From Paludibacteraceae bacterium (GTDB lineage Bacteria; Bacteroidota; Bacteroidia; Bacteroidales; Paludibacteraceae): 64,000 bases of DNA. The stretch spans positions 16,091 through 80,090 of the forward strand of contig JAFTZQ010000015.1 of NCBI GenBank assembly GCA_017464475.1, read 5' to 3'. Of the stretch, positions 11,101 through 16,774 are shown piece by piece (positions within the stretch are counted from its first letter, which is position 1; the number at the start of each line of letters is the position of its first letter). Below the pieces are notes generated by a model, which was not told the DNA's origin, did no database searches, and saw nothing but the letters and a program-made list of their open reading frames with translations. Made by a program: the position numbers and the translations under genes.

Positions 11101-11882
11101 ACATACATCGTACCGCTGTTCTCCTGGATTTGCACCGTTTCACTGGAAAGCGGATGGGTATAGGATATCGGTTTCGCCTGCGAATAATAGGGAATAGCCG
11201 CCAATCCGCGTCCTGTAACGCCCGACTCATTGACCATATACAGATACGGCGTATAGAGTTGCGGCGCCGCCGTGTTATCACCACCGGTGAAGGTGGTGGG
11301 GAAAGTGAAGAGCGGATTGTAGTCCGCACTTGAGGCACTCTTGGTACGAATATCGGTTTGAATAGAGATCGTGAATTTCTTATTATTGAGCTCAACAGGC
11401 GGATACCAATCGAACTCCAGGATCGTCACGCGCTTGCAGTCGTCATCCGCCACCTGCTTGAGGTCGATCATAGTATAATCATCGGTACGGTCGATCTGCA
11501 AACGATTACCGTTGTACTCGTTGGTAACTACAATCACGCCGCCTTTGGACTCAGAACTATTGGCTTTCTTATACATCTTAACGGACGCATTACCACGGTC
11601 ATTGTCCTGACGGTTGACGCCATACGCAGGACCGCCCACGTACATAAACGGCTCCACAGACTGTCCTTTGACTTGCCAACGGATCGTCGTGAAGGTGGAG
11701 TCCAAATGATAATCATTGATTCGTCCGTACGCCCATACGGGGATCTTAAAGTGAATCGAATTGCGGCCGTTGCTATAGACCTGGTAGTGACGCTGCACCT
11801 CCAGATAGTCATTGGCCTGTACATGTAGCGGCAGCGATACCGCTACGAGAGCTAAAAGTAATAAAAACGTGATCTTTTTCAT
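2142..11882 (-). CDS. Giant secreted multidomain protein (FN3, LamG, BACON-like)
   Basis: This 3246-residue protein has a clear signal peptide (residues 1-23, ending VQA). Parts that can be recognised by eye are an FN3-like domain (about 785-845), two or three carboxypeptidase-regulatory-like beta domains (about 860-930, 960-1030 and 1055 onward, e.g. GQISGMIQMPDNTGMAGVQV), an SbsA-type Ig-like strand set (about 2150-2190), two LamG/concanavalin-like domains (about 2190-2560, with FDGQADHY and NWHHCVLVISKTYNSGTLYID) and a BACON-like domain (about 2727-2790, HLPTWLSVSPAQGTLEA). The end holds an ECVG-type module (about 2815) and the tail HVIIIRNNEKYDVTGKKL. Such proteins are surface adhesins or matrix proteins in Bacteroidota, and the tail may direct export. 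It is 12 bases after the 51-residue membrane peptide gene and overlaps the LRR gene. A heptad-repeat tract encodes VQSDNVQSTKDN near residue 3130. Function unproven. Confidence 0.85.
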   Translation of the reverse strand: MKKITFLLLLALVAVSLPLHVQANDYLEVQRHYQVYSNGRNSIHFKIPVWAYGRINDYHLDSTFTTIRWQVKGQSVEPFMYVGGPAYGVNRQDNDRGNASVKMYKKANSSESKGGVIVVTNEYNGNRLQIDRTDDYTMIDLKQVADDDCKRVTILEFDWYPPVELNNKKFTISIQTDIRTKSASSADYNPLFTFPTTFTGGDNTAAPQLYTPYLYMVNESGVTGRGLAAIPYYSQAKPISYTHPLSSETVQIQENSGTMYVPTSDSGYYAFDAAFKVYRNEETEDIETIRSNAVHVPAYHRIYDFQATAQQDEYGSYTGANIVTWHTKYPQAKDLIQGDYFEIQRAFQSDFSDAQTVQLMSMKTTDSLYQFVDDNRIAWNGTELRTDTIDTQLYATLEDYTVYNAENKPVASVDLKLTALKLKKPSAPVYYRVRRTSSAIWEWDHDFAKSYELYKTTYLAPLKQTQPNYTIDPDFAKNKKLHFSIAIDNMQIGPRPLSLDECELTYENAHNYVDDGSRNYILEYNDKVIDEDGNLVPHGCQVYIYLKYPDGQEPYGPYPGKPASPGKTKHRVPCRGEVKYLIATNDAVFPTRFYNCYSTATTYFSPYDNRDNYDKIEFTYFPTDPYYGQHVRITNKWKTISPELSPAQDSLIAAKASEIKELLYPKLSALNGDYGRCTWDRTARLILRRNMQETGQSVDIIVPQDSIVRMEDGSWMAHISDVADAPCTHYSYQVLIDPTNATLRLPDSIYLRPVAISGTKFYVSEAARVTSFMASQGDARDKLKSGVQLQWTVNSTAVDSFVVKRVIKGSTEAPEIIYRGEDNYFFDETAVPDQHYEYTVTAYYTCNGNASTNYKTAEGWRSPYGQISGMIQMPDNTGMAGVQVILSSNGQTLATLTTDATGAYLFDSLSYDLTTGTIYTVTPTSQYGTFSYSNTSSGVATVALDASHPVASAIHFVNTSSVRLTGRVLYDLSTIPVTDAYFILNGDTIRRGDIIYRTGTDGNFELVVPKSMPCRLQVAKPGHTFKNDGWLFVTGTDTTFSLVKALDGVRFYDTTKVRLVGRVAGGNDQKDLKHGFGLGKNNLGDDLQLVLMLEGDNTAHIVHDPDDLTHDTLQQSLQGTDILFEQKRIIIRPDVATGEYAADLFPVKYKVVQATANGYATLFPTGTGSETFDLTNAPLNHIYDTYNDSTITYNAVYDRIYRAPVQIKMTQLLYGMEKAGYGEQTGEYTDMDGKTYDLSFYTEQNGEAIYTLGYPVFLYNRQYQFMVSAYEEYCYNNNKQTGIIDRVPVRSGSVTIRNGLHSATESRSYELDNEGKNTSVLLKSDNIDFTNSGVAALRSVSAALKTEGNTVETDLFQAFVSGDVVRNKTLRSSSADIVLLDIVRDPGGMGSSSWLEQGSTYKFGYSSRTHWEGGAEIGLKWGDGITQSVGVVSAPAGTGTYAGSDFETNRAITLSIPFTWEWDWTNKYSYEFTTSSRIATSSSYSGVGANADVYLGATRSIVTGLAKSVSVISDSLWQARQTAYQGGAIKLLAQGTDADGHKFYLVTGEKSVIGSIIDNTFIYSQKYILESIIPTLAMQRLNLLENFPDRETAQTVANQRGVPVYWYKGLQEKIVASDTLKTTDYEMIAPKISEQPFPDEVATINKRVMQWITIISNNEKEKIMARMSGQRLGTYSVSGSNTYTRNDNYAYGASYTVMPQEGLWLYNLSQTGTAVAERLTLANLKNMKSFWESSGKAIGESVSEIIADNFTNYATDLFSDNMTYKPEELEGKTSTAKWKIVFEPVLSYTNDEYRSTEAVVSRKVGFTLSPDPHGDISVSVFRANLDSVFYKGSAVSREETQMENDSLCYGSYVFYTEGGSSYCPHEGEERTKFYNAGTSIIGNGTLYAAKPEMAINTYEQTNVASDKPAIFRLTLMNNADMQTPFQTGEYMHLSLAGGNPDGAKVFIDGVPIAAGYPLYLVAGKPVVKTMEVYRGQADDYNDMELQLSLDACEKIYSSLKFSVHYLPQSSPVEIAYPRDKWVMNTLSARDSLGYYLPITIDGFDIHHKNFDHIEFQYKLSTENNDAWVTQCSFFADDSLYNQATGNKAMIENGRITPFRFYGERDPKELNYDLRAVSFCRYGSGFVTKESPVISGIKDTRPPVLFGKPLPANGILKLDGDIKLRFSEPIAGNWLDEDNNFQVLGVTNATGITQTTSLYFDGQADHYAASQASRELAITDLTIDMLIKPAEKGREMILFAHGNEEYSFTFSLTADNCLKLSTESDGSHKEYLSKPMDELSSTDFTRVIMSYELFENTIRFYAGTKDITDNDFIGWVLQNEAAPLRFGCGLNGENPFHGNMMEVRIWTKALSPAEIANTHLRRLTGYEHGLLAYYPLSESKGNTMDDLASGATLTAKGLSWTNPQGISLATNGNKVRLQPTLFSRTEAEDYTFMCWFRSDNAKQDNISLFGTAMGDSVTMQLAFSDGAIRFTAGDVDQFASADLTDGNWHHCVLVISKTYNSGTLYIDNRLILMFPTIGIGALAGTSVWMADGLEGNIDDVCLFEQALPAELIAEFGKQTPNGEEMGLINLLTFSRVKRNSSGVMEQVFSTDNQRVFRDANGKVVEKVQPLLVDDLASQADKSNYAPVRDRGLLTNLPFNWTYQESELLINIKAQPREINKRTMYLTVRDVEDLNGNRLPSPVMQTVYANLNSIVWGGRSLQIVTDYEQSSVARNTTTIMNQTGMTRQYTIDHLPTWLSVSPAQGTLEAEDEKTVTFTVKEVLKPGLHNHIVYLTDDQGLSEPLLIEVEVTTECPYNEPETGKYPYNMSLCGQVKIGNVYDSDPNDKVLAICNNECVGMANVAFDNQTNKSAVFLTVYGSEAMSGKTVRFQLWQASTGKVYELSADRNVLFAHGQVYGCGDATPLYLTTTGTETMSIPLKAGWSWISVNLDLTQTQGVLSKCINSSDPWTKGDIIKDPASQLFSTYSQIRDRFEGDIDHLHHSLIYMVYAKNGNMMRIAGDQLAPDSMHITLRGDGRWNAMPCLLNQATTVMEALSDYYDKATPGDLLKSHDRFAYFSEDKKWEGNLTTVRPGEGYLFRRMGAGNVTVNFYDKSAKAPKRVVSAEATNNGSEFTNPSAATNMTMIAKVQSDNVQSTKDNDQLPIIKVFIGDELVGVAEPLSLHGEQEEAHYFITIQSDKSGALRFETEDGTLLTAEQPISYASDAHAGSLNAPVMLRMDEHRPYKIIEDNHVIIIRNNEKYDVTGKKL
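2469..2512. repeat. Short tandem repeat CTTTGTA type (in giant gene)
   Basis: Degenerate 7-bp units CTTTGTA / CATTGTC / CTTTGTA, in frame, encoding VQSDNVQSTKDN. Confidence 0.7.
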
Positions 11883-11894
11883 ATGCTAAATGAA

Positions 11895-12050
11895 TTACAT
11901 TTTCAGTTTGGAGAGAGGTTTGAGTCGTGCCCAACCGATGGAGAGCAGCAGGATGATGATACCTACCACTAACAATCCCCACTGGCCGAGTTGCAGCTCC
12001 ATACAATCCGTCATGATGGCCCGTACTACCCACAATTTGATTTGCCTCAT
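11895..12050 (-). CDS. 51-residue single-pass membrane peptide
   Basis: A 52-codon ORF starts with ATG at 12050 and ends 12 bases before the giant gene. The product has one strongly hydrophobic segment at residues 24-40 (WGLLVVGIIILLLSIGW) followed by a basic tail ARLKPLSKLKM, as expected for an N-out/C-in single-pass protein. Internal starts at Met13 or Met17 would still leave the membrane segment intact. It is the first gene of the operon, which suggests a role in export or anchoring of the surface proteins that follow; that is inference. No family recognised. Confidence 0.6.
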   Translation of the reverse strand: MRQIKLWVVRAIMTDCMELQLGQWGLLVVGIIILLLSIGWARLKPLSKLKM

Positions 12051-12185
12051 TGTTAGAATGTTTTTAAATATTTATTGTAAAAAATGGTTTTGTTTGTCGC
12101 ACTACAAAGTAAAGGCGACAAGTGCATACCGCACCTGCCGCCAAAAGCCGGTTATTCTATTCTCCTCTTCTTCGCGTAAGCGCGC

Positions 12186-12210
12186 ACATACATACATACA
12201 TACATACATG
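12186..12210. repeat. Tetranucleotide microsatellite (ACAT)6
   Basis: Six perfect units of ACAT in the probable 5' leader of the giant surface-protein operon, about 135 bases upstream of the first start codon. Confidence 0.9.
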
Positions 12211-12307
12211 AGCCGCCGCGCTTGTCATTAAGAGGTTATATGTAAGGAATTGATCCAAAATCATGTTTACAAAGTGAGTACTTAGACTCTTTTATCAAAA
12301 ATCGCTA

Positions 12308-12338
12308 CAAAGGTATAACTTTTTTCGGAATTACGCAA
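12308..12338 (-). promoter_or_regulatory. Promoter of the surface-protein operon
   Basis: Minus strand: -33 TTGCG (12334-12338), 18 bases, -7 TACCTTTG (12308-12315). About 34 bases around it are identical to the promoter of the broken sigma factor at 15320-15350. Confidence 0.6.
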
Positions 12339-12424
12339 GACTTTTAGAAGAAAAATAAGTTTTTGTAAGATATTTTGTCGGATTTAAAGTCAATAAATCG
12401 GGTTTATTGTATTTTGGTTTTGAT

Positions 12425-12475
12425 AGTTATTCTAGTCTTCCTAGACCGCTTACGCTATCCTAGATGTTCCAGGTA
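12425..12475. repeat. CTAG-containing degenerate tract
   Basis: Repeated CTAG and CCAG steps at about 10-13 base spacing (ATTCTAGTCTTCCTAGACCG and onward). Weaker relative of the CTAGGTAT arrays at 26361 and 44855. Confidence 0.45.
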
Positions 12476-12487
12476 TTCTTGGGCATA

Positions 12488-12533
12488 CAAAAAGCGGTAG
12501 TCCGCTTTATATCAGATTACCGCTTAAAAACTG
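12488..12533 (-). terminator. Terminator of the ATPase gene
   Basis: AAGCGGTA ... TACCGCTT stem with a 20-base internal part, followed on the minus strand by TTTTTG. It starts 15 bases after the ATPase stop codon and has AAAAA on the other side, so it may work both ways. Confidence 0.65.
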
Positions 12534-12547
12534 TAGTATATGTATGT

Positions 12548-13759
12548 TTAATAGAGGAAGCCGAACAGCCAGAGTGGGATTCGATTCCGGCTGCCTATTT
12601 CTGTCTCGTCCACAGCTAAGAAGCTGTTTTCAATATCTTTGATTTGCTCAAAGGTCTTGTTACTACCACCTACCTCAAACAGATATTTGTCTGCTACCAA
12701 AAAATCTCCCTTTGCCGGATAGTGCACTTCATACACCTGACTGACTTGGTTGAAGAAGAAAGTCTCGCGAATGGTGCCGATGTTGGTCTTGCTTCCCAAG
12801 GCATACATCAAGTTCGGGTTGTTCAAGAAGATTTTCTCCGGACGTGACAGTACCTTGAGACTTTTCACCTTGTCGGTCAGAAGAGCCAGCAATCCACCTC
12901 TTTCAAGGGCTTCAAGCATTTTCAGGCCTTGCACTCTGTCGGTCTCCAATTGTGCATACAAAGTATTCATCGTCGGCATCTGCGGCACATGTTCAGCCAA
13001 CACCATCAACATCTTTTTGGCTTTGCGGATTGTAGAAATAGTTACCTCGTCAATAGCCGGATAATCCACTTCCAAGACATGGTTGACCACCTTCTGCAGA
13101 CGATTTTCAAAACCTGTCTTAGCTACCTTGTAGAACGGATAATAGCCATGATGCAGGTACTGCTCAAACAAGGGTTGGATAGAAGGGATTTTGCCTTTTA
13201 TATCCATCGCTATCTGCACATGGTTGCTTAATAGCTCGTCCAACGATACGCTCGGCAGCGAAACCACTCCTTCGTATTCCAGAAACTCCCGGAATGACAG
13301 TCCTGCCATCGTATAGTCCAACAAGCGTCTGGACAAGTCTCCTTCTCCGCTTTTGAGACGTAGCATGGATGAGCCGGTATAAACGATTTGCAAATCCGGG
13401 TAGGTATCATAGAAATTCTTAAGCAAGGTTTGCCAATGCAGGTAATGATGCACCTCATCCATGAAAAGGTGTCTTCCTCCATGAATGTAATAGTACTTGA
13501 CAAAGTCTTGCAAGGAATGGCTTTGAAACCATAGATTATCCAACGATACATACATCGCATCATCAGGATTATCGAAATGCTCCTTGATGTATTGCAGCAT
13601 CATGGTTGTTTTGCCGACACCCTTCGGACCTTTTATTCCCACCAGTTTATCAGTCCAGTCAATGGACTCATAAATGTACCGATGAAAATCCGTTGGCGTA
13701 CTTTGCAGTCTCAAATGGTACTGAAGCAGTAAATCTTCAATTTCTGTAACAGGCTCCAT
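12548..13759 (-). CDS. AAA-type ATPase with DUF4143-like C-terminus
   Basis: The 403-residue product has a P-loop GPKGVGKT at residues 44-51, a Walker B LFMDE at 98-102 and a sensor-like YTGSS at 128-132, the layout of the archaeal/bacterial ATPase family with a C-terminal DUF4143 nuclease-like domain. The C-terminal third (about 300-403) contains the ETFFFNQV and LFEVGGSNKTFEQI strings typical of that domain, where a restriction-enzyme-like fold is expected. These ATPases are frequent, multi-copy accessory genes in Bacteroidales, with no defined substrate. It is a single-gene unit with its own promoter and terminator. The start at 13759 follows the promoter by about 25 bases. Confidence 0.85.
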   Translation of the reverse strand: MEPVTEIEDLLLQYHLRLQSTPTDFHRYIYESIDWTDKLVGIKGPKGVGKTTMMLQYIKEHFDNPDDAMYVSLDNLWFQSHSLQDFVKYYYIHGGRHLFMDEVHHYLHWQTLLKNFYDTYPDLQIVYTGSSMLRLKSGEGDLSRRLLDYTMAGLSFREFLEYEGVVSLPSVSLDELLSNHVQIAMDIKGKIPSIQPLFEQYLHHGYYPFYKVAKTGFENRLQKVVNHVLEVDYPAIDEVTISTIRKAKKMLMVLAEHVPQMPTMNTLYAQLETDRVQGLKMLEALERGGLLALLTDKVKSLKVLSRPEKIFLNNPNLMYALGSKTNIGTIRETFFFNQVSQVYEVHYPAKGDFLVADKYLFEVGGSNKTFEQIKDIENSFLAVDETEIGSRNRIPLWLFGFLY

Positions 13760-13784
13760 AACATGTGTTCATTAAAAATCGCTG

Positions 13785-13815
13785 CAAAGGTACTGCTTTT
13801 TTTTCATATAGGCAA
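13785..13815 (-). promoter_or_regulatory. Promoter of the ATPase gene
   Basis: Minus strand: -33 TTGCC (13811-13815), -7 TACCTTTG (13785-13792), 18 bases apart. Confidence 0.75.
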
Positions 13816-13833
13816 GTCTTTATGGCAAAAAAA

Positions 13834-13880
13834 GAGTTTCCAAACTCGTTTTTTTTATATTTTTTAGAGTTTCCAAACTC
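13834..13880. repeat. Two identical 14-bp palindromes
   Basis: GAGTTTCCAAACTC occurs at 13834-13847 and 13867-13880 (33 bases apart), both followed on the plus strand by G and five or more T. The first copy is also followed by seven T on the minus strand. They may be terminators of the regulator fragment or paired operator sites upstream of the ATPase promoter. Confidence 0.6.
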
Positions 13881-13900
13881 GTTTTTGAACAAAAGAAAGA

Positions 13901-13926
13901 AGTTTCGATACTTCTTTTTACGGTAA
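13901..13926. terminator. Possible bidirectional terminator
   Basis: Stem AAGAAGT / ACTTCTT with loop TTCGAT and T runs on both sides, 65 bases after the regulator stop codon. Confidence 0.5.
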
Positions 13927-13989
13927 TCCAATATGTCAAAGATCGTGCGTATATACGCTGAAGCGGCACACACTATTCGTGCGTACCGC

Positions 13990-14899
13990 TTATGGGTTTG
14001 CGAATTCGGGGTGTTCGTCCGTTATGCCGCCCTTCGCCGGTGGGGGGGTGATAAATTGCTGGTTGTCAATGCGTTGCAGACGCATCTCACTCGGTTTCAT
14101 GCCGAAATAGCGCGTGAAAGCACGAGTAAAATTAGGCAGTTGGGTATAACCGCACTGCTCCGCCACCTCGGCAATCGTTATATCCCGGTAGTTGAGCAGC
14201 AGGTATTTCGCTTTCTGCATACGTACCTGCGTGAGATAAGCCTGCGGCGTGACGGCGAAGGTCTTGGTCATCCGTCGTTGCAGCGTCCGTGGGGTGATAT
14301 GCATATGCTGCGCGATAGATTCCGCGTCCACTGTACCTTTCTTCATCATCTCTTCCATCGCCTGCTTCAGTTGTTCTACGACACCTTGTCATCCTCCGTC
14401 AGCGCGGATGCCTCCGGAAGAGTATCCATGATGATGTTCCGGTACTGCTGGCTGATCTCTGCGTATTGCGTCTGCAGCGTCTGGATTCCTTGCTCGTATT
14501 CCTGCTCCTTCTGTCTATGGCACCCATAAGGCTATAGACATCGCCCTTGGCGTTCGCTTCCACCTTGTCTGTGCAACGCTCGGCGGCACGTTGGCAAAAG
14601 TCCACCGCCTCGCTGTAATCGCCCTCGCCGTAATGCCATTCGGCGATATAGTAATACACATTCACATCCACCGAGTCCATGTGCGCGCCGGCAGGGAAGA
14701 CTATCGGCTCGTCGATGTAGTCTGTCTGATGCAGATAAACGAAGAAGTCATTCGCCAGCCGCAAACGGTTTGTTGCGTTGGTGGCAGCAGGATAAGCGGT
14801 TTCATAGTGCTTTATCTGCTCCCTGCTATCCCCCGCTGCCCATGAAGGCAGGCACAAAAGCAATGTCAGAAGGAAGATGATATGTCGTGTTTTTCTCAT
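13990..14899 (-). pseudogene. Broken TPR/AraC-family transcription regulator
   Basis: The N-terminal part starts at 14899 (MRKTRHIIFLLTLLL, a signal peptide, residues 1-21) and encodes TPR-like helices up to about 14520 (YYIAEWHYGEGDYSEAVDFC). The reading then has to change frame near 14520 to continue as KEQEYEQGIQTLQTQYAEIS, and again near 14393 to reach VEQLKQAMEEMM and an intact AraC-type helix-turn-helix domain (13990-14358, TPRTLQRRMTKTF and FTRAFTRYFGMKPSEMR). Full-length relatives (periplasmic TPR sensor, one membrane helix, coiled coil, cytoplasmic AraC domain) are longer; the membrane helix and several TPRs are missing here. I read it as a decayed gene. The HTH domain alone could still be made from a start at 14358 or 14349. 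Confidence 0.75.
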
Positions 14900-14976
14900 A
14901 TCTTTAGATATTAAATCAAAATCCACAAATGGATGATTTTTCTCGTGTCCTTGAGACACTCGATCAAAATCCGGTG

Positions 14977-15005
14977 CAAAGTTACAACTTTTTTCTGATA
15001 TATCA
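14977..15005 (-). promoter_or_regulatory. Promoter of the broken AraC regulator
   Basis: -7 TAACTTTG on the minus strand at 14977-14984; the -33 element is weak. About 78 bases upstream of the ATG at 14899. Confidence 0.5.
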
Positions 15006-15125
15006 CTTATCATTTTCATTAAAAAATTTATCATTTTCGGACAAAAGCACCGAAAATGACAAATTTTACATGGGGGAACCTTGATATAGTGCCAACTGAA
15101 TGCGCGTAGCACTAAGTTTATATGT

Positions 15126-15299
15126 CTAGCCTTGCTTTATTATTTCCCAGTGACCTCCGTTTTTCTCGTCCTGGGTTACCGCCATAGCAAACGCTTTCAG
15201 ACGATTATACAGACTCCTGAACATTTGCTCGAAAGCCTTTTGGTCGCCCGATATCACTGCTTCCGTCAATTGGCGGTCATTATACGAGAACTCAACCAT
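15126..15299 (-). pseudogene. N-terminal remnant of an ECF sigma factor
   Basis: A 57-residue ORF with the N-terminus of a sigma-70 family (ECF) factor: LTEAVISGDQKAFEQMFRSL followed by YNRLKAFAMAVTQDEK, the usual start of region 2. After about 45 residues the sequence leaves the family and stops, so regions 2.3 to 4 are absent. The promoter just upstream is intact and is almost the same sequence as that of the giant surface-protein operon. No downstream anti-sigma or SusC/D genes follow; the broken AraC regulator comes next. Probably non-functional, although a short region-2 peptide could still be made. Confidence 0.6.
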
Positions 15300-15319
15300 T
15301 CAATATTGGATTGGGACTA

Positions 15320-15350
15320 CAAAGGTATAACTTTTTTCGGAATTACGCAA
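15320..15350 (-). promoter_or_regulatory. Promoter of the sigma-factor remnant
   Basis: -33 TTGCG (15346-15350), -7 TACCTTTG (15320-15327) on the minus strand. Confidence 0.65.
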
Positions 15351-15388
15351 GAGATATATAAGAAAAAAACAAAGTAGGTGGGATTTTA

Positions 15389-15420
15389 TTTGCATATTTG
15401 CAAAAAAAGCAGTACCTTTG
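15389..15420 (+). promoter_or_regulatory. Promoter of the rRNA methyltransferase gene
   Basis: -33 TTTG at 15389-15392, -7 TACCTTTG at 15413-15420. It excludes any start codon before 15431. Confidence 0.8.
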
Positions 15421-15430
15421 CAGCGGATTT

Positions 15431-16774
15431 ATGTTACCTGTAGATTTCATAGAGAGCATGCACCAGCAGTTGGGACCGGAAGCGGAGCTGCTGATCCGGG
15501 CGCTGGAGACGGAGCCTGTAACCTCTATCCGTCTGAACAGCAAGCTGGACGTGCTGACGTTTGAGGGCGACACGGAGGAGGTGCCGTGGCATATAGACGG
15601 CTATTATCTCAGCGTCCGTCCGCAGTTCACCTTGGATCCACTCTTTCACGCCGGCTGCTACTACGTGCAGGAAGCCAGTTCGATGTTCCTACAGCAGGTG
15701 CTCGAGCAATACCTCGACACTTCGTCCCTTGTATTGGACCTGTGCGCCGCTCCGGGCGGCAAGAGTACGCTGATCAGCGAATACCTCGGTCGCGACGGAC
15801 TATTAGTGAGCAACGAGGTCGTTCGACAGCGCGTGTTCATCTTGTCGGAGAATATCCAGAAATGGGGCAACGGCAACACCGTCGTCACCCATAACACCGC
15901 GGAGGAGTTCGGCGAGCGGTGCAAGCATTTGTTCGACTGCGTGGTAGTGGATGCGCCGTGTTCGGGAGAAGGTATGTTCCGCAAGGATCTGCAGGCGCGC
16001 GAGGAATGGAGTCCGAAGGCTGTGATGCTGTGCGCAGAGCGGCAACGGTCTATTCTGATGGACGTTTGGGACGCGTTGAAACCCGGCGGGATACTGGTCT
16101 ATAGCACCTGCACGTTCAACGAAGAAGAGAACGAGAAGAACGTGGAATGGCTATGCGACATCTTGGGCGGCGAAGTGCTGGAGGTGGATTACGAGCCGGA
16201 ATGGGGTATCACCGAAGGTCGCGCAGGCTACCATTTCTACCCGCATAAGACGAAAGGCGAGGGTTTCTACCTGTGCGCCATCCGCAAGAGCGAGCGCGAG
16301 TCATTGAATCCCGCCAAGATCAAGGCTCCGAAGCGCGACACGTCTATGGCTCATCCCGAATACATGGCCGCTATGCGGAGCTGGTTGCAGCACCCGGACG
16401 AGTGGGCAATCCGCTATTCGGACCGTTTTGCCACCGCCTATCCGTTGAAATGGAAAGAGATCATCGATTGGTTAGGCACCCGAATGACCTGTATCTCGAC
16501 GGGGTTCGGCATCGGCGAAGAGCGCGGCAAGGGGATTGCGCCGCAGCATAGTCTGAGTATGGCGAAAGAGTTGCGGAAAGAGGCGTTCCCGAATATCAGT
16601 TTGAGCCGCGAGCAGGCTTTGAGTTACCTCCGTTGCGAGGCTTTGAGCCTGAGCGACGTCCCTTTGGGGCTCGTCCTCCTGACTTACGAGGGTGTCCCCC
16701 TCGGTTTCGCGAAGAATGTCGGGAACCGGCTGAACAACCTTTACCCGAACGAGTGGCGGATCCGGCACCTTTGA
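15431..16774 (+). CDS. rsmF: rRNA cytosine-C5 methyltransferase (RsmF/NOL1-NOP2-Sun family)
   Basis: The 447-residue product methylates a cytosine in 16S rRNA using S-adenosylmethionine. The SAM-binding motif LDLCAAPGGKST lies at about residues 102-113, the DAPCSGEGMF motif with the release cysteine at about 177, and the STC motif with the catalytic cysteine at about 227. The C-terminal part ends with GVPLGFAKNVGNRLNNLYP, the RNA-binding end common in the RsmF branch. The start at 15431 is chosen because the upstream in-frame ATG at 15398 falls inside the promoter. The last 179 bases overlap the end of the DEAD helicase gene on the other strand. The family is certain, the exact target base is inferred. 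Confidence 0.9.
   Translation: MLPVDFIESMHQQLGPEAELLIRALETEPVTSIRLNSKLDVLTFEGDTEEVPWHIDGYYLSVRPQFTLDPLFHAGCYYVQEASSMFLQQVLEQYLDTSSLVLDLCAAPGGKSTLISEYLGRDGLLVSNEVVRQRVFILSENIQKWGNGNTVVTHNTAEEFGERCKHLFDCVVVDAPCSGEGMFRKDLQAREEWSPKAVMLCAERQRSILMDVWDALKPGGILVYSTCTFNEEENEKNVEWLCDILGGEVLEVDYEPEWGITEGRAGYHFYPHKTKGEGFYLCAIRKSERESLNPAKIKAPKRDTSMAHPEYMAAMRSWLQHPDEWAIRYSDRFATAYPLKWKEIIDWLGTRMTCISTGFGIGEERGKGIAPQHSLSMAKELRKEAFPNISLSREQALSYLRCEALSLSDVPLGLVLLTYEGVPLGFAKNVGNRLNNLYPNEWRIRHL

Larger units (their letters stand above)
12051..12547. other. Non-coding gap of 497 bases
   Basis: No convincing gene. It holds the ACAT microsatellite, a minus-strand promoter, a CTAG-rich tract and the terminator of the ATPase gene, each listed separately. 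The leader of the giant operon would be about 250 bases if the promoter at 12308 is the one used. Confidence 0.6.

Noticed and set aside
14399-15112. 237-codon start of the AraC regulator gene at 15112
   Set aside because: The first 71 codons run over the promoter and non-coding sequence; the signal peptide starts at 14899.
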